A DNA stretch of 7,813 nt, from positions 1-7,813 of the forward strand of contig CAZDCJ010000044.1 of the NCBI GenBank assembly GCA_964503935.1. The letters are read 5' to 3'. Shown in pieces: positions 1 through 4,955 of the stretch (its first letter is position 1; each line of letters begins with the position of its first letter). The notes beneath the pieces were generated by a model. That model worked only from the letters and a program-made list of their open reading frames with translations, made no database searches and was not told the origin of the DNA. The DNA is from STD2-77 sp964503935. GTDB taxonomy: Bacteria; Patescibacteriota; Minisyncoccia; JAHIHE01; JAGLIN01. The translations under genes were made by a program, and so were the position numbers.

Positions 1-18
1 AAGATTACGGTAATATAA
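1..18 (+). CDS. Possible last codons of an upstream gene (partial)
   Basis: Read from base 1, the frame is AAG ATT ACG GTA ATA TAA, giving a tail KITVI and a stop. A terminator hairpin follows 13 bases later, which is where a gene end is expected. Five codons cannot identify a product, and the frame could be chance. Confidence 0.3.
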   Translation, partial: KITVI

Positions 19-31
19 AGGAAAGGAAGAA

Positions 32-56
32 GGCGGGTATGATGCCCGTCTTTTTA
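32..56 (+). terminator. Intrinsic terminator of the upstream transcription unit
   Basis: A GC-rich stem (GGCGGGT against GCCCGTC, with wobble pairs) closes over a short ATGAT-type loop and is followed by five T at 51-55. It separates whatever lies to the left from the promoter at 60. The hairpin at 300-328 has nearly the same loop and tail with compensatory stem changes. Confidence 0.75.
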
Positions 57-59
57 TAT

Positions 60-88
60 TTGACAAAAGATTAAAAATGTAGTATGAT
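60..88 (+). promoter_or_regulatory. Near-consensus sigma70 promoter for the 48-codon gene
   Basis: TTGACA at 60-65, a 17-base spacer and TATGAT at 83-88. The -35 is perfect and the -10 has one mismatch. The expected transcript start is about base 95, giving a leader of roughly 26 bases. It is the best -35/-10 match in the window. Confidence 0.8.
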
Positions 89-120
89 TGTATCATAAAA
101 AATACAGGAGTGGTGTCATT

Positions 121-267
121 ATGAAGTTCAATGTAAATCTGTTCAGTTGGAAGACTTATTGGGCAGGATTGGTTATCACTTTTCTTGTTATAAAAGGACT
201 GGTAACCGTAGATTTGCCCGGTCTCATGGTCGATATCAGATGCTCCGGCAACTGTGGTAGGAAATAA
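121..267 (+). CDS. Small single-span membrane protein, 48 aa, unknown function
   Basis: I do not recognise a family. The protein begins MKFNVNLFSWKTYW, has a hydrophobic stretch at about residues 14-30 (AGLVITFLVIKGLVTV) fit for one membrane span, and ends in a short tail with two cysteines, CSGNCGRK, at residues 41-48. An AGGAG ribosome site at 106-110 lies 10 bases before the ATG, and a near-consensus promoter lies upstream. This combination, plus a terminator whose stem overlaps the stop codon, makes a real short gene likely. The paired cysteines could bind metal, form a disulfide or carry a modification; that is a guess. It is the only gene here with both a strong Shine-Dalgarno site and a perfect -35. 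Hairpins of related sequence flank it at 32-56 and 300-328. Confidence 0.75.
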   Translation: MKFNVNLFSWKTYWAGLVITFLVIKGLVTVDLPGLMVDIRCSGNCGRK

Positions 268-290
268 AATTTTCCTACTCTAATTTTTTA
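257..290 (+). terminator. Terminator overlapping the stop codon of the 48-aa gene
   Basis: An 8-bp perfect stem (GTAGGAAA at 257-264 with TTTCCTAC at 271-278) has a six-base loop and is followed by TCTAATTTTTTA. The stop TAA at 265-267 lies in the loop, so a terminating ribosome would sit on the hairpin. The stem is AT-rich and of moderate strength. Confidence 0.6.
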
Positions 291-299
291 TAGGGACAT

Positions 300-328
300 G
301 GCCGGCTATGATTGCCGGTCTTCTTATT
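300..328 (+). terminator. Second terminator-like hairpin, related to the one at 32-56
   Basis: GGCCGGC (300-306) pairs with GCCGGTC (314-320) over a TATGATT loop, followed by TTCTTATTTG. It is probably a back-up terminator for the 48-aa unit. Loop and tail match the hairpin at 32-56, while the stem differs by compensatory swaps. Confidence 0.6.
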
Positions 329-370
329 TGCAAATGAAAACTACCGGTGATAAGCTCCGGATTCCGGACC

Positions 371-457
371 ACGCCCGAGAGGGCGTAAATGCCGCAGTAA
401 GATATTTTGTCCCGCGCTTATCACGCCCCTTCGGGTGTGATCCCGAAATGCGCGCGG
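371..457. other. Structured non-coding segment with nested hairpins
   Basis: Bases 329-513 hold no convincing gene. ACGCCC (371-376) pairs with GGGCGT (381-386) over a GAGA tetraloop. ATCACGCCC (420-428) pairs with GGGTGTGAT (433-441) over CTTC, nine pairs with one wobble. Around the second hairpin, CCGCGC (412-417) can pair with GCGCGG (452-457). No clear promoter or U-tract is attached, so a repeat element is as likely as an RNA gene. It does not match tRNA, tmRNA, SRP or RNase P landmarks I know. Confidence 0.4.
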
Positions 458-513
458 ATTTGAGTCCAATGCTCCAGATTACGGCCCCGGGCAATACGAT
501 GAAAATAGAAGAT

Positions 514-593
514 GTCATTCTGAGGCGATAAGCCGAAGAATCCCGAGCCTATGGGGGATATACCCGGATCCTTCGCCTCCGGCTCAGGATGAC
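514..593. repeat. Palindromic interspersed repeat, 80 bp (GTCATTCTGAG type)
   Basis: The left arm begins GTCATTCTGAG and contains GAAGAATCC. The right arm contains GGATCCTTCGCC and ends CTCAGGATGAC. The arms are imperfect reverse complements over about 28 bases around a short centre. This arrangement is typical of the REP-like intergenic elements I recall from many environmental bacterial genomes. Confidence 0.7.
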
Positions 594-604
594 AAACCAA
601 CATT

Positions 605-684
605 GTCATTTCGAACGAAGTGGTAACGAGTGTGAGACGTGAGTCCCCGGAGGGGGAATCTGGGATTTGTACGAAGCAAAGGAG
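605..684. repeat. Decayed or half repeat element (GTCATTTCGAACGAAG type)
   Basis: It begins GTCATTTCGAACGAAGTG, a familiar start of REP-like elements, but has no matching right arm. An internal hairpin TCCCC (644-648) / GGGGA (653-657) remains. It lies 11 bases after the previous element. The right boundary is approximate. Confidence 0.5.
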
Positions 685-697
685 AGCCAACAGATGT

Positions 698-800
698 GTC
701 ATGCTGGACTCGTTTTAGCATCTTCGATACATTACGTCTATGCTCTATAAGAAGGCAGGGATGTAATATTATGAGGATCCTGAAACAAGTTCAGGATGAC
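698..800. repeat. 103-bp palindromic repeat, copy 1 (GTCATGCTGGACTCG type)
   Basis: The left arm GTCATGCTGGACTCGTTTTA and the right arm ending CAAGTTCAGGATGAC are near reverse complements around an unrelated centre. A second copy of exactly the same length lies at 3096-3198. Arms are conserved between copies, with scattered matches such as ACGTCT and GAAGG in the centre. Confidence 0.7.
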
Positions 801-815
801 AAAATACAGGATTTA

Positions 816-860
816 TTCCCCTCTAGAAGAGGGGTAACGCCAGAAGGCGCCGGGGTGTGT
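816..860. repeat. GGGGTGTGT repeat, copy 1
   Basis: TTCCCCTCTAGAAGAGGGGT is an inverted repeat (CCCCTCT with AGAGGGG). A second small inverted repeat, GGCGCC, and the conserved end CCGGGGTGTGT follow. It matches the copy at 959-998 in order of parts and in the last eleven bases. Confidence 0.6.
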
Positions 861-877
861 GGCATCTGGCAATCAAA

Positions 878-913
878 AAGGACTGTCCTTTCAATTCTGT
901 AAGGACAGTCCTT
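878..913 (-). terminator. Perfect 13-bp inverted repeat, terminator-like on the minus strand
   Basis: AAGGACTGTCCTT at 878-890 and AAGGACAGTCCTT at 901-913 are exact reverse complements around a ten-base loop. Each arm is itself a palindrome with one central base. Read on the minus strand the stem is followed by TTTTT; on the plus strand there is no T-run. No minus-strand gene ends here, so it could be a repeat or a protein-binding site instead. Confidence 0.45.
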
Positions 914-958
914 ATCCCTATTCCTACATTCCAATACGCTCTGATGTATTACATTTCG

Positions 959-998
959 CTCCCTTTAGAGAGGGGTGGTCCGAAGGACCGGGGTGTGT
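959..998. repeat. GGGGTGTGT repeat, copy 2
   Basis: It contains TTAGAGAGGGGT, then an inverted repeat GGTCC-GAA-GGACC, then CCGGGGTGTGT. It lies about 100 bases after copy 1 in the same orientation. The middle stem differs from copy 1 in sequence but is again self-complementary. Confidence 0.6.
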
Positions 999-1014
999 CG
1001 GAGCAGAAATAAAG

Positions 1015-1040
1015 GGAACGGTTCCGGAGAACCGCTCCCG
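1015..1040. repeat. Strong stem-loop of unknown role
   Basis: GGGAACGGTTC (1015-1025) pairs with GAACCGCTCCC (1030-1040) with one mismatch over a CGGA loop. No U-tract follows on either strand, so it is not a typical terminator. It lies about 180 bases upstream of comF. Confidence 0.5.
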
Positions 1041-1143
1041 TGAGGCAGGGGATCGGGTCGCTTAGCATCCTGCATCCGTAGGAACACAAAATCTTGTATT
1101 TCTATATATGTTTCCTGCCTCCGCAGAAATATCATTTCCGGAG

Positions 1144-1173
1144 GTGGCATCTATGTCTCATCTAGTCTATAAT
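1144..1173 (+). promoter_or_regulatory. Candidate comF promoter
   Basis: A perfect TATAAT at 1168-1173 with GTGGCA (four of six to TTGACA) at 1144-1149 and an 18-base spacer. Transcription would begin about base 1180, leaving a leader under 20 bases. The -35 overlaps a GGAGG (1140-1144) and the stem at 1115-1147. A downstream TAAGAT (1186-1191), six bases before the ATG, is an alternative -10 for a leaderless message. Confidence 0.5.
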
Positions 1174-1197
1174 TATGTAAAATATTAAGATCATCTT

Positions 1198-2007
1198 ATG
1201 TCCAAGTTATCAGCTTCAGTCACCGGATATCTCCTCGACCTTTTGTTTCCCATCCACTGCCTAAGTTGCGGAAAGAATCAGGAAGACTTTCCGGCGGAGG
1301 AACGTTGGATCTGTCCGGATTGTCTCTCGAAGATCATGCCTCGCGAGGATCAGATATGTCCTCATTGCAAGGAAGCGAGCGAGGGCGGGAGGACGCACGG
1401 CGCTTGTCGCAGCAAGTGCCATTTGGACGGGCTGTGGGCCGGAGCGTATTATGATGAGCTCCTGGAAAAAGCGATCCATGATCTCAAGTTCAAGTTCATC
1501 AAGGATATCGCATATCCTTTGTCGCAGCTGATGACAAGAAGCATCACGGAAACGCCAGAGTACGGAGATTTTCAGGACATGATCTTCGTGAATCTTTCCA
1601 ACAAGGAGGAAGAAGAAGACCTCTATACCGATGAGAAGAAGAACATAAAGCCGGAGACTGTCATCGTGCCGGTTCCGCTCCACAAGAAGAGAGAACGGGA
1701 GCGCGGTTTCAACCAATCGATGCTCCTTGCAGAGAGGGTCGGAAAGAGGTTCGCATTGCCGGTGCGGCAGGATATCCTCATGAGGGTGAAGAATACGAAG
1801 CCGCAGAGCAAGACGATGGGCCAGGAGGAAAGATGGAAGAATCTCGAGAGCGCGTTCTCGTGCGTCATGCCGGAAGAGATAACAGGAAAGAATGTCGTGA
1901 TAGTCGATGATATCTGCACCACTTCGGCGACGCTGGAGGAATGTGCCAAAGAGCTAAAACGCCGCGGCGCAAGGAGCGTGTGGGGATTGGTCGCAGGGAG
2001 GAAGTGA
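1198..2007 (+). CDS. comF: ComF-family phosphoribosyltransferase with N-terminal zinc clusters
   Basis: 269 residues. The N-terminal part carries paired cysteines at 21/24, 39/42, 54/57 and 70/74, the expected zinc-binding region of ComF proteins. A conserved LKFKF lies at 96-100. The type I phosphoribosyltransferase core includes VPVPLHKKRERERGFNQ at about 157-173 and the PRPP-binding loop VVIVDDICTTSAT at 233-245. ComF proteins are linked to DNA uptake across the inner membrane in naturally competent bacteria; their exact reaction is not settled. A lysine/glutamate-rich stretch at about 131-153, before the RGFNQ block, looks like an insertion and explains a length slightly above the usual 220-240. 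The ATG is preceded in frame by TAA at 1186 and has no classical ribosome site, but TAAGAT lies six bases upstream. No other competence gene is in the window. Confidence 0.93.
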   Translation: MSKLSASVTGYLLDLLFPIHCLSCGKNQEDFPAEERWICPDCLSKIMPREDQICPHCKEASEGGRTHGACRSKCHLDGLWAGAYYDELLEKAIHDLKFKFIKDIAYPLSQLMTRSITETPEYGDFQDMIFVNLSNKEEEEDLYTDEKKNIKPETVIVPVPLHKKRERERGFNQSMLLAERVGKRFALPVRQDILMRVKNTKPQSKTMGQEERWKNLESAFSCVMPEEITGKNVVIVDDICTTSATLEECAKELKRRGARSVWGLVAGRK

Positions 2008-2033
2008 CGGATGGATTGACAGAGCGGCCTCTG

Positions 2034-2055
2034 ATCCTGTGATTACGGATTTTTT
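2034..2055 (+). terminator. Weak terminator candidate after comF
   Basis: ATCC (2034-2037) can pair with GGAT (2047-2050), directly followed by a T-run ending at 2055. The stem is only four to five pairs. The hairpin at 2091-2113 may do the work instead. Confidence 0.3.
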
Positions 2056-2057
2056 GA

Positions 2058-2086
2058 TTGCGAAAAGGGAAAATTCGTGCTATAAT
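2058..2086 (+). promoter_or_regulatory. Promoter of the L,D-transpeptidase gene
   Basis: TTGCGA at 2058-2063, a 17-base spacer and a perfect TATAAT at 2081-2086. The expected start is about base 2093, at the left arm of the following hairpin. Confidence 0.6.
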
Positions 2087-2090
2087 AAAT

Positions 2091-2118
2091 AAAGGTGAAT
2101 GAGGTTCACCTTTATTTT
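2091..2118 (+). terminator. Hairpin plus T-rich tail between promoter and start codon
   Basis: AAAGGTGAA (2091-2099) pairs perfectly with TTCACCTTT (2105-2113) over TGAGG, followed by ATTTTG. It may terminate comF transcripts or, since it lies at the predicted start of the next message, form a 5' cap-like stem or an attenuator. The sequence does not decide between these. Confidence 0.55.
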
Positions 2119-2120
2119 GT

Positions 2121-3041
2121 ATGGATATTATGCCTGGACGGACAAAAGCGAGCAAAAGTAGAGCGAGGAATGGACTATTTTATTCTTTCCTTCTTTTGGC
2201 TTGTCTGGGCGCCGTCGCTTTTTTGGCTTACAGGACTTTCGCAGGAGAACTTGTGCTTAGGGCGAAGATAGACAAGATCGAAGAAGTGGGCGAAAATGAA
2301 CAGGTGATGATCAGTTTTAACCGGCCCGTAGCCTTCCTGGGCCTCGATAATATCGAGATAGATCCTTTCATAGGCTTCTCGTACGAGCTTTCCGAGGATA
2401 TGCAGAAGCTGACAATCATCCCGAATGCAAAATTCACATTGCAGCAGAAATATACTATCACACTCCGGAATATCCAGGCCGTATCCGGATTTCCGATAGT
2501 GAGTACGAAGCTGGCTTTCTATACCGAGCGAGTGAGGGAGGAGGCATCGGAGGCGGAGGTGACGGCTGGGGGTGAAGAATTTTCCGAATTCACTCTTGCT
2601 CAGGACAGATACGTTCCGCCGGCGACTTCGGCCGTCAAACAGCCGGTAGAGATCACCCCTCATTTTTCCGAAGGCAAGTATATCGATGTCAGCATCGGCA
2701 AGCAGGTCATGACTATTTTCGAAGACGGGAGGCAGGCCAACCAGTTCCTGGTATCGACCGGGCAGGTGGGGATGCCTACGCCGACAGGAGAATTCAAAGT
2801 ACTGAGCAAGGAGACTAATCACTGGTCGGGCAAATATAAATTATGGATGCCGTACAGCATGAATTTCGCGGCCGGCGGATATTATATCCATGAGCTGCCA
2901 TATTGGCCGAACGGATATCGCGAGGGTGAGAGCCATCTGGGACATCGCGTATCGCACGGCTGTATCCGTTTGGGAATAGGTCCGGCACAGTATGTCTTTG
3001 ATTGGGCGGAAATCGGCACGCAGATATACATACATAATTAA
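2121..3041 (+). CDS. Membrane-anchored L,D-transpeptidase (YkuD) with Ig-like stalk
   Basis: 306 residues. A basic N-terminus (RTKASKSRARNG) and a hydrophobic segment at about 20-40 form a signal anchor. Residues about 44-136 look like a bacterial Ig-like domain (SFNRPV, LTIIPNAKF, YTITL), followed by an acidic, low-complexity linker. The YkuD domain spans about 186-305: TPTGEF at 220-225, IHELP with His257, and the active-site SHGCIRL with His279, Cys281 and Arg283. YkuD enzymes form 3-3 or lipoprotein cross-links in peptidoglycan by acting on tetrapeptide stems; the catalytic domain should face outward. All key residues are present. The start at 2121 lies just after the hairpin; a second ATG at 2130 is possible. 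A terminator follows at 3062. Confidence 0.93.
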   Translation: MDIMPGRTKASKSRARNGLFYSFLLLACLGAVAFLAYRTFAGELVLRAKIDKIEEVGENEQVMISFNRPVAFLGLDNIEIDPFIGFSYELSEDMQKLTIIPNAKFTLQQKYTITLRNIQAVSGFPIVSTKLAFYTERVREEASEAEVTAGGEEFSEFTLAQDRYVPPATSAVKQPVEITPHFSEGKYIDVSIGKQVMTIFEDGRQANQFLVSTGQVGMPTPTGEFKVLSKETNHWSGKYKLWMPYSMNFAAGGYYIHELPYWPNGYREGESHLGHRVSHGCIRLGIGPAQYVFDWAEIGTQIYIHN

Positions 3042-3061
3042 GATCTCTTCTTTGTCATGAG

Positions 3062-3083
3062 CAGGCCAAGGGGCCTGTTTTTT
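3062..3083 (+). terminator. Terminator of the L,D-transpeptidase gene
   Basis: CAGGCC (3062-3067) pairs with GGCCTG (3072-3077) over AAGG, followed by six T at 3078-3083. It begins 20 bases after the stop codon. Confidence 0.85.
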
Positions 3084-3095
3084 CATATCATCAGT

Positions 3096-3198
3096 GTCAT
3101 GCTGAACTCGTTTCAGCATCCTCATCATGCCACGTCTGATCCCTGATAGAAGGATTAAACGCTGCATATCGAAGATCCTGAAACAAGTTCAGGATGAC
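3096..3198. repeat. 103-bp palindromic repeat, copy 2
   Basis: Left arm GTCATGCTGAACTCGTTTCA and right arm ending CAAGTTCAGGATGAC are reverse-complementary. Exactly the same length as the copy at 698-800. It lies between two convergent genes, after the terminator of one and before that of the other. Bases 3199-3314 show nothing I can call. Confidence 0.75.
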
Positions 3199-3314
3199 AG
3201 GATGGCATGGCTCTGATGAAAGATAATGATATCCGAGATAAGCATCATATCATCCCTATCCGACAGCTATCGCTCTTTAGCGCACACATTTATCTGACGC
3301 CGGTGGTTTTTGCT

Positions 3315-3347
3315 TGTAATAATAAGACCGCCTCTTTGCAGGCGGCC
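3315..3347 (-). terminator. Terminator of obg
   Basis: On the minus strand GGCCGCCT pairs with AGGCGGTC over GCAAAG, followed by TTATTATT. One pair is a G-U wobble on this strand but a mismatch on the other, which supports the minus orientation. It lies 14 bases past the obg stop. Confidence 0.75.
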
Positions 3348-3360
3348 TCGGATCAGTGTC

Positions 3361-4335
3361 TCATGGTTCTATTCCCAGCTCTTCCTTGATCTTAACTAGC
3401 AGCTTTTTTACTTCTTCCAGCTCGTCATAGTCATAGATGGAAACAGGAAAAATATCGGGATTAAGTTTTCTAGCCTCTTCGAGCTTCTTAGTCTTCTCGT
3501 CGGGCTTCAAGAGATCGGTCTTGGTAAGCAGGAGATACTCTTTCCTGTCGCCGAGTTCCGATTCGTATCTGATCAGCTCATTGCGGATGATCTCATAGTC
3601 GTGTCTCAGATCTTCGGAATCGGCGCCGAGGCAATGGATGAGGATGTTGGTGCGTTTGATGTGGCGCAGGAACCTGGTGCCCAGCCCCTTGCCTTCGCTT
3701 GCGCCTTCGATGAGCCCCGGAATATCGGCGATGATGAGGCCGTAGAAATCCCCGAGGTTCGGTTCGAGCGTGGTGAAAGGATACGCGGCGACTTTGGCGT
3801 CCGCTTTGGTGAGGGCATTAAGGAGACTCGACTTCCCTGCGGAAGGGGGTCCGATCAGTCCTACCTGCGCGATGAGATTGAGCTCGAGGAGGAAATCGAA
3901 TTCCTCGCCGCTTTTGCCGGGTTCCCATTCTTTCGGAGTGGTGTTCGTAGAAGAGCGAAAAGACCAATTGCCGCGGCCGCCTTTTCCGCCGCGCGCGAGA
4001 AGCACCCGGTCATCCGGCTTCACTACCTCGTAATCCTTTCCCATCGTGAGATTATGGGCGACGGTCCCGATCGGGACTTCCAAGACGAGATCTTTTCCGC
4101 TTCGGCCGTCCAGAAGCCGATTCTTGCCGTCCTCTCCGTTTTCGGCGATGAATTCGTTCTTGAAGCGGAATTTCCCCAAGGCGTTCAGATTGGACGTCGC
4201 CGCCATGAAGACATTTCCTCCCTTGCCGCCGCTCGCTCCGGTCGGGCCGCGTCCGCCCTTGCTGTTATCGAAAGCCACGCAACCGTCTCCGCCTTTGCCG
4301 GCGCTGATCTTTACATTTATTTCATCAACTAGCAT
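3361..4335 (-). CDS. obg: Obg/CgtA GTPase, short form without C-terminal domain
   Basis: 324 residues. The start MLVDEINVKISAGKGG matches the family's usual first residues and fixes the start codon. Residues 1-155 form the glycine-rich Obg fold (GGKGGNVF, EVPIGT, LLARGGKGGRGN). The GTPase domain follows: G1 GPPSAGKS at 162-169, the PFTTLEPNLG switch I at 186-195, G3 DIPG at 204-207, G4 TKTD at 271-274, and a G5-like SIYD at 299-302. Obg is a ribosome-associated GTPase needed for large-subunit assembly and stress control. The glycine-rich loop near residues 23-40 is shorter than in E. coli ObgE, and the extra C-terminal domain found in many Obg proteins is absent. It is transcribed alone, with a candidate promoter at 4433 and a terminator at 3315. 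Confidence 0.96.
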   Translation of the reverse strand: MLVDEINVKISAGKGGDGCVAFDNSKGGRGPTGASGGKGGNVFMAATSNLNALGKFRFKNEFIAENGEDGKNRLLDGRSGKDLVLEVPIGTVAHNLTMGKDYEVVKPDDRVLLARGGKGGRGNWSFRSSTNTTPKEWEPGKSGEEFDFLLELNLIAQVGLIGPPSAGKSSLLNALTKADAKVAAYPFTTLEPNLGDFYGLIIADIPGLIEGASEGKGLGTRFLRHIKRTNILIHCLGADSEDLRHDYEIIRNELIRYESELGDRKEYLLLTKTDLLKPDEKTKKLEEARKLNPDIFPVSIYDYDELEEVKKLLVKIKEELGIEP

Positions 4336-4432
4336 AAGATTCCGTTAAATCAATTATTATCGATGGTCGCTAAACTGCGTCTTTGCTATGTCTGAAAATA
4401 CTCCATACGAGCCAATCCACAGGTTACCGGCC

Positions 4433-4461
4433 ATTGTATCACATCGGCCAACAAAAAACAA
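4433..4461 (-). promoter_or_regulatory. Candidate obg promoter
   Basis: On the minus strand TACAAT (4438-4433) is preceded by TGA, an extended -10. TTGTTT at 4461-4456 gives a weak -35 with a 17-base spacer. The -35 lies inside the terminator stem of the neighbouring RRM gene. The leader would be about 90 bases. Confidence 0.5.
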
Positions 4462-4487
4462 GGAGTAACCCTCGTTTCTTGTTTTTA
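4453..4487 (-). terminator. Terminator of the RRM gene
   Basis: On the plus strand AAAAACAAG (4454-4462) pairs with CTTGTTTTT (4478-4486), with an inner GAG/CTC pairing. It is near-symmetrical and could work both ways. It starts six bases past the RRM stop codon. Confidence 0.65.
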
Positions 4488-4492
4488 TTGGA

Positions 4493-4789
4493 CTAGAACG
4501 AAGCGTTCTGACCGTAGCTGTCTTCTTTCTTGAAGTCCTCTTTCTTCTCGCGAGCCTCGCTGACAGTGATGGTCCTTCCGCCGAATTCAGCGCCGTTCAT
4601 CTTTTCGACAGCGGCCTGAGCTTCCTCTTCAGTAGCCATTTCGACGAAACCGAAACCTTTTGATCTACCGGACATCCTGTCGATGATGATGATCGCAGAT
4701 TCCACGTTTCCTGCTACAGAAAAAGCTTCTTTCAATTCGTCCTCGGTGGTTCTGTAAGGCAGTCCACCCACATACAATTTTTTTGCCAT
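4493..4789 (-). CDS. Single-RRM RNA-binding protein, 98 aa
   Basis: The start chosen is MAKKLYVGGLPY at 4789; an open frame continues upstream to 4888, but RRM proteins of this class begin right at the first beta strand, so that part is leader. RNP2 is LYVGGL at residues 5-10 and RNP1 is KGFGFVEM at 44-51, with the aromatic residues Tyr6, Phe46 and Phe48 that stack on RNA bases. The fold ends about residue 80, followed by a charged tail EKKEDFKKEDSYGQNASF. The family binds single-stranded RNA; in cyanobacteria related proteins are cold-induced. No Shine-Dalgarno site is seen. The leader appears to be about 130 bases, the longest in the window. Partner RNAs cannot be inferred here. Confidence 0.92.
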   Translation of the reverse strand: MAKKLYVGGLPYRTTEDELKEAFSVAGNVESAIIIIDRMSGRSKGFGFVEMATEEEAQAAVEKMNGAEFGGRTITVSEAREKKEDFKKEDSYGQNASF

Positions 4790-4926
4790 GTTTTGATTGA
4801 CTTTTTGGATTAATCTTGTGTAAGACGACCTTTGTGGGATCTTCTGATTGCAGCTTTTTGGCTTGTTGTATGAATGCAATAAAAACAAAAAACTTGAGAA
4901 ACCCGAACAAAAACTTACACATCTTT

Positions 4927-4955
4927 ATGTTACACCAAAGTTAAGAAAAAAGCAA
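4927..4955 (-). promoter_or_regulatory. Tentative promoter of the RRM gene
   Basis: On the minus strand TTGCTT (4955-4950), a 17-base spacer and TAACAT (4932-4927). The -35 sits in the terminator stem of the upstream gene. Other AT-rich candidates exist closer to the start, so this is one option only. Confidence 0.35.

Noticed and set aside
440..480. A tRNA-like anticodon arm on the minus strand (GGACTCAAATCC, recalling a leucine tRNA).
   Set aside because: The loop is one base short, and no D-arm, T-arm or acceptor stem can be built around it.
298..531. A 77-codon plus-strand frame starting in the second hairpin after the 48-aa gene.
   Set aside because: Its start lies in a terminator hairpin, it runs through a structured segment into a palindromic repeat, and the peptide is not protein-like.
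639..1065. Overlapping frames of 87 and 68 codons on the plus strand.
   Set aside because: They are made of intergenic repeats, with residues dictated by the palindromes, and lack ribosome sites.
331..1197. Possible CRISPR array or riboswitch in the long intergenic region.
   Set aside because: Repeats are of different families and irregularly spaced, with no constant spacer size; no known aptamer core was recognised.
2175..2822. A 215-codon minus-strand frame inside the L,D-transpeptidase gene.
   Set aside because: It is the shadow of a gene with clear Ig-like and YkuD motifs on the other strand and has no promoter or terminator of its own.
3207..3389. A 60-codon plus-strand frame between convergent genes.
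   Set aside because: It runs through the obg terminator into the end of obg and has no start signals.
3601..4332. A 243-codon open frame on the plus strand inside obg.
   Set aside because: It is exactly antisense to the glycine-rich and GTPase parts of Obg, has no start signals, and its translation is low in normal protein features; GC-rich codons of obg explain it.
4790..4888. N-terminal extension of the RRM protein by 33 residues.
   Set aside because: RRM proteins of this class begin at MAKKLYVGGL; the extension is polar, AT-rich-encoded and lacks RRM features.
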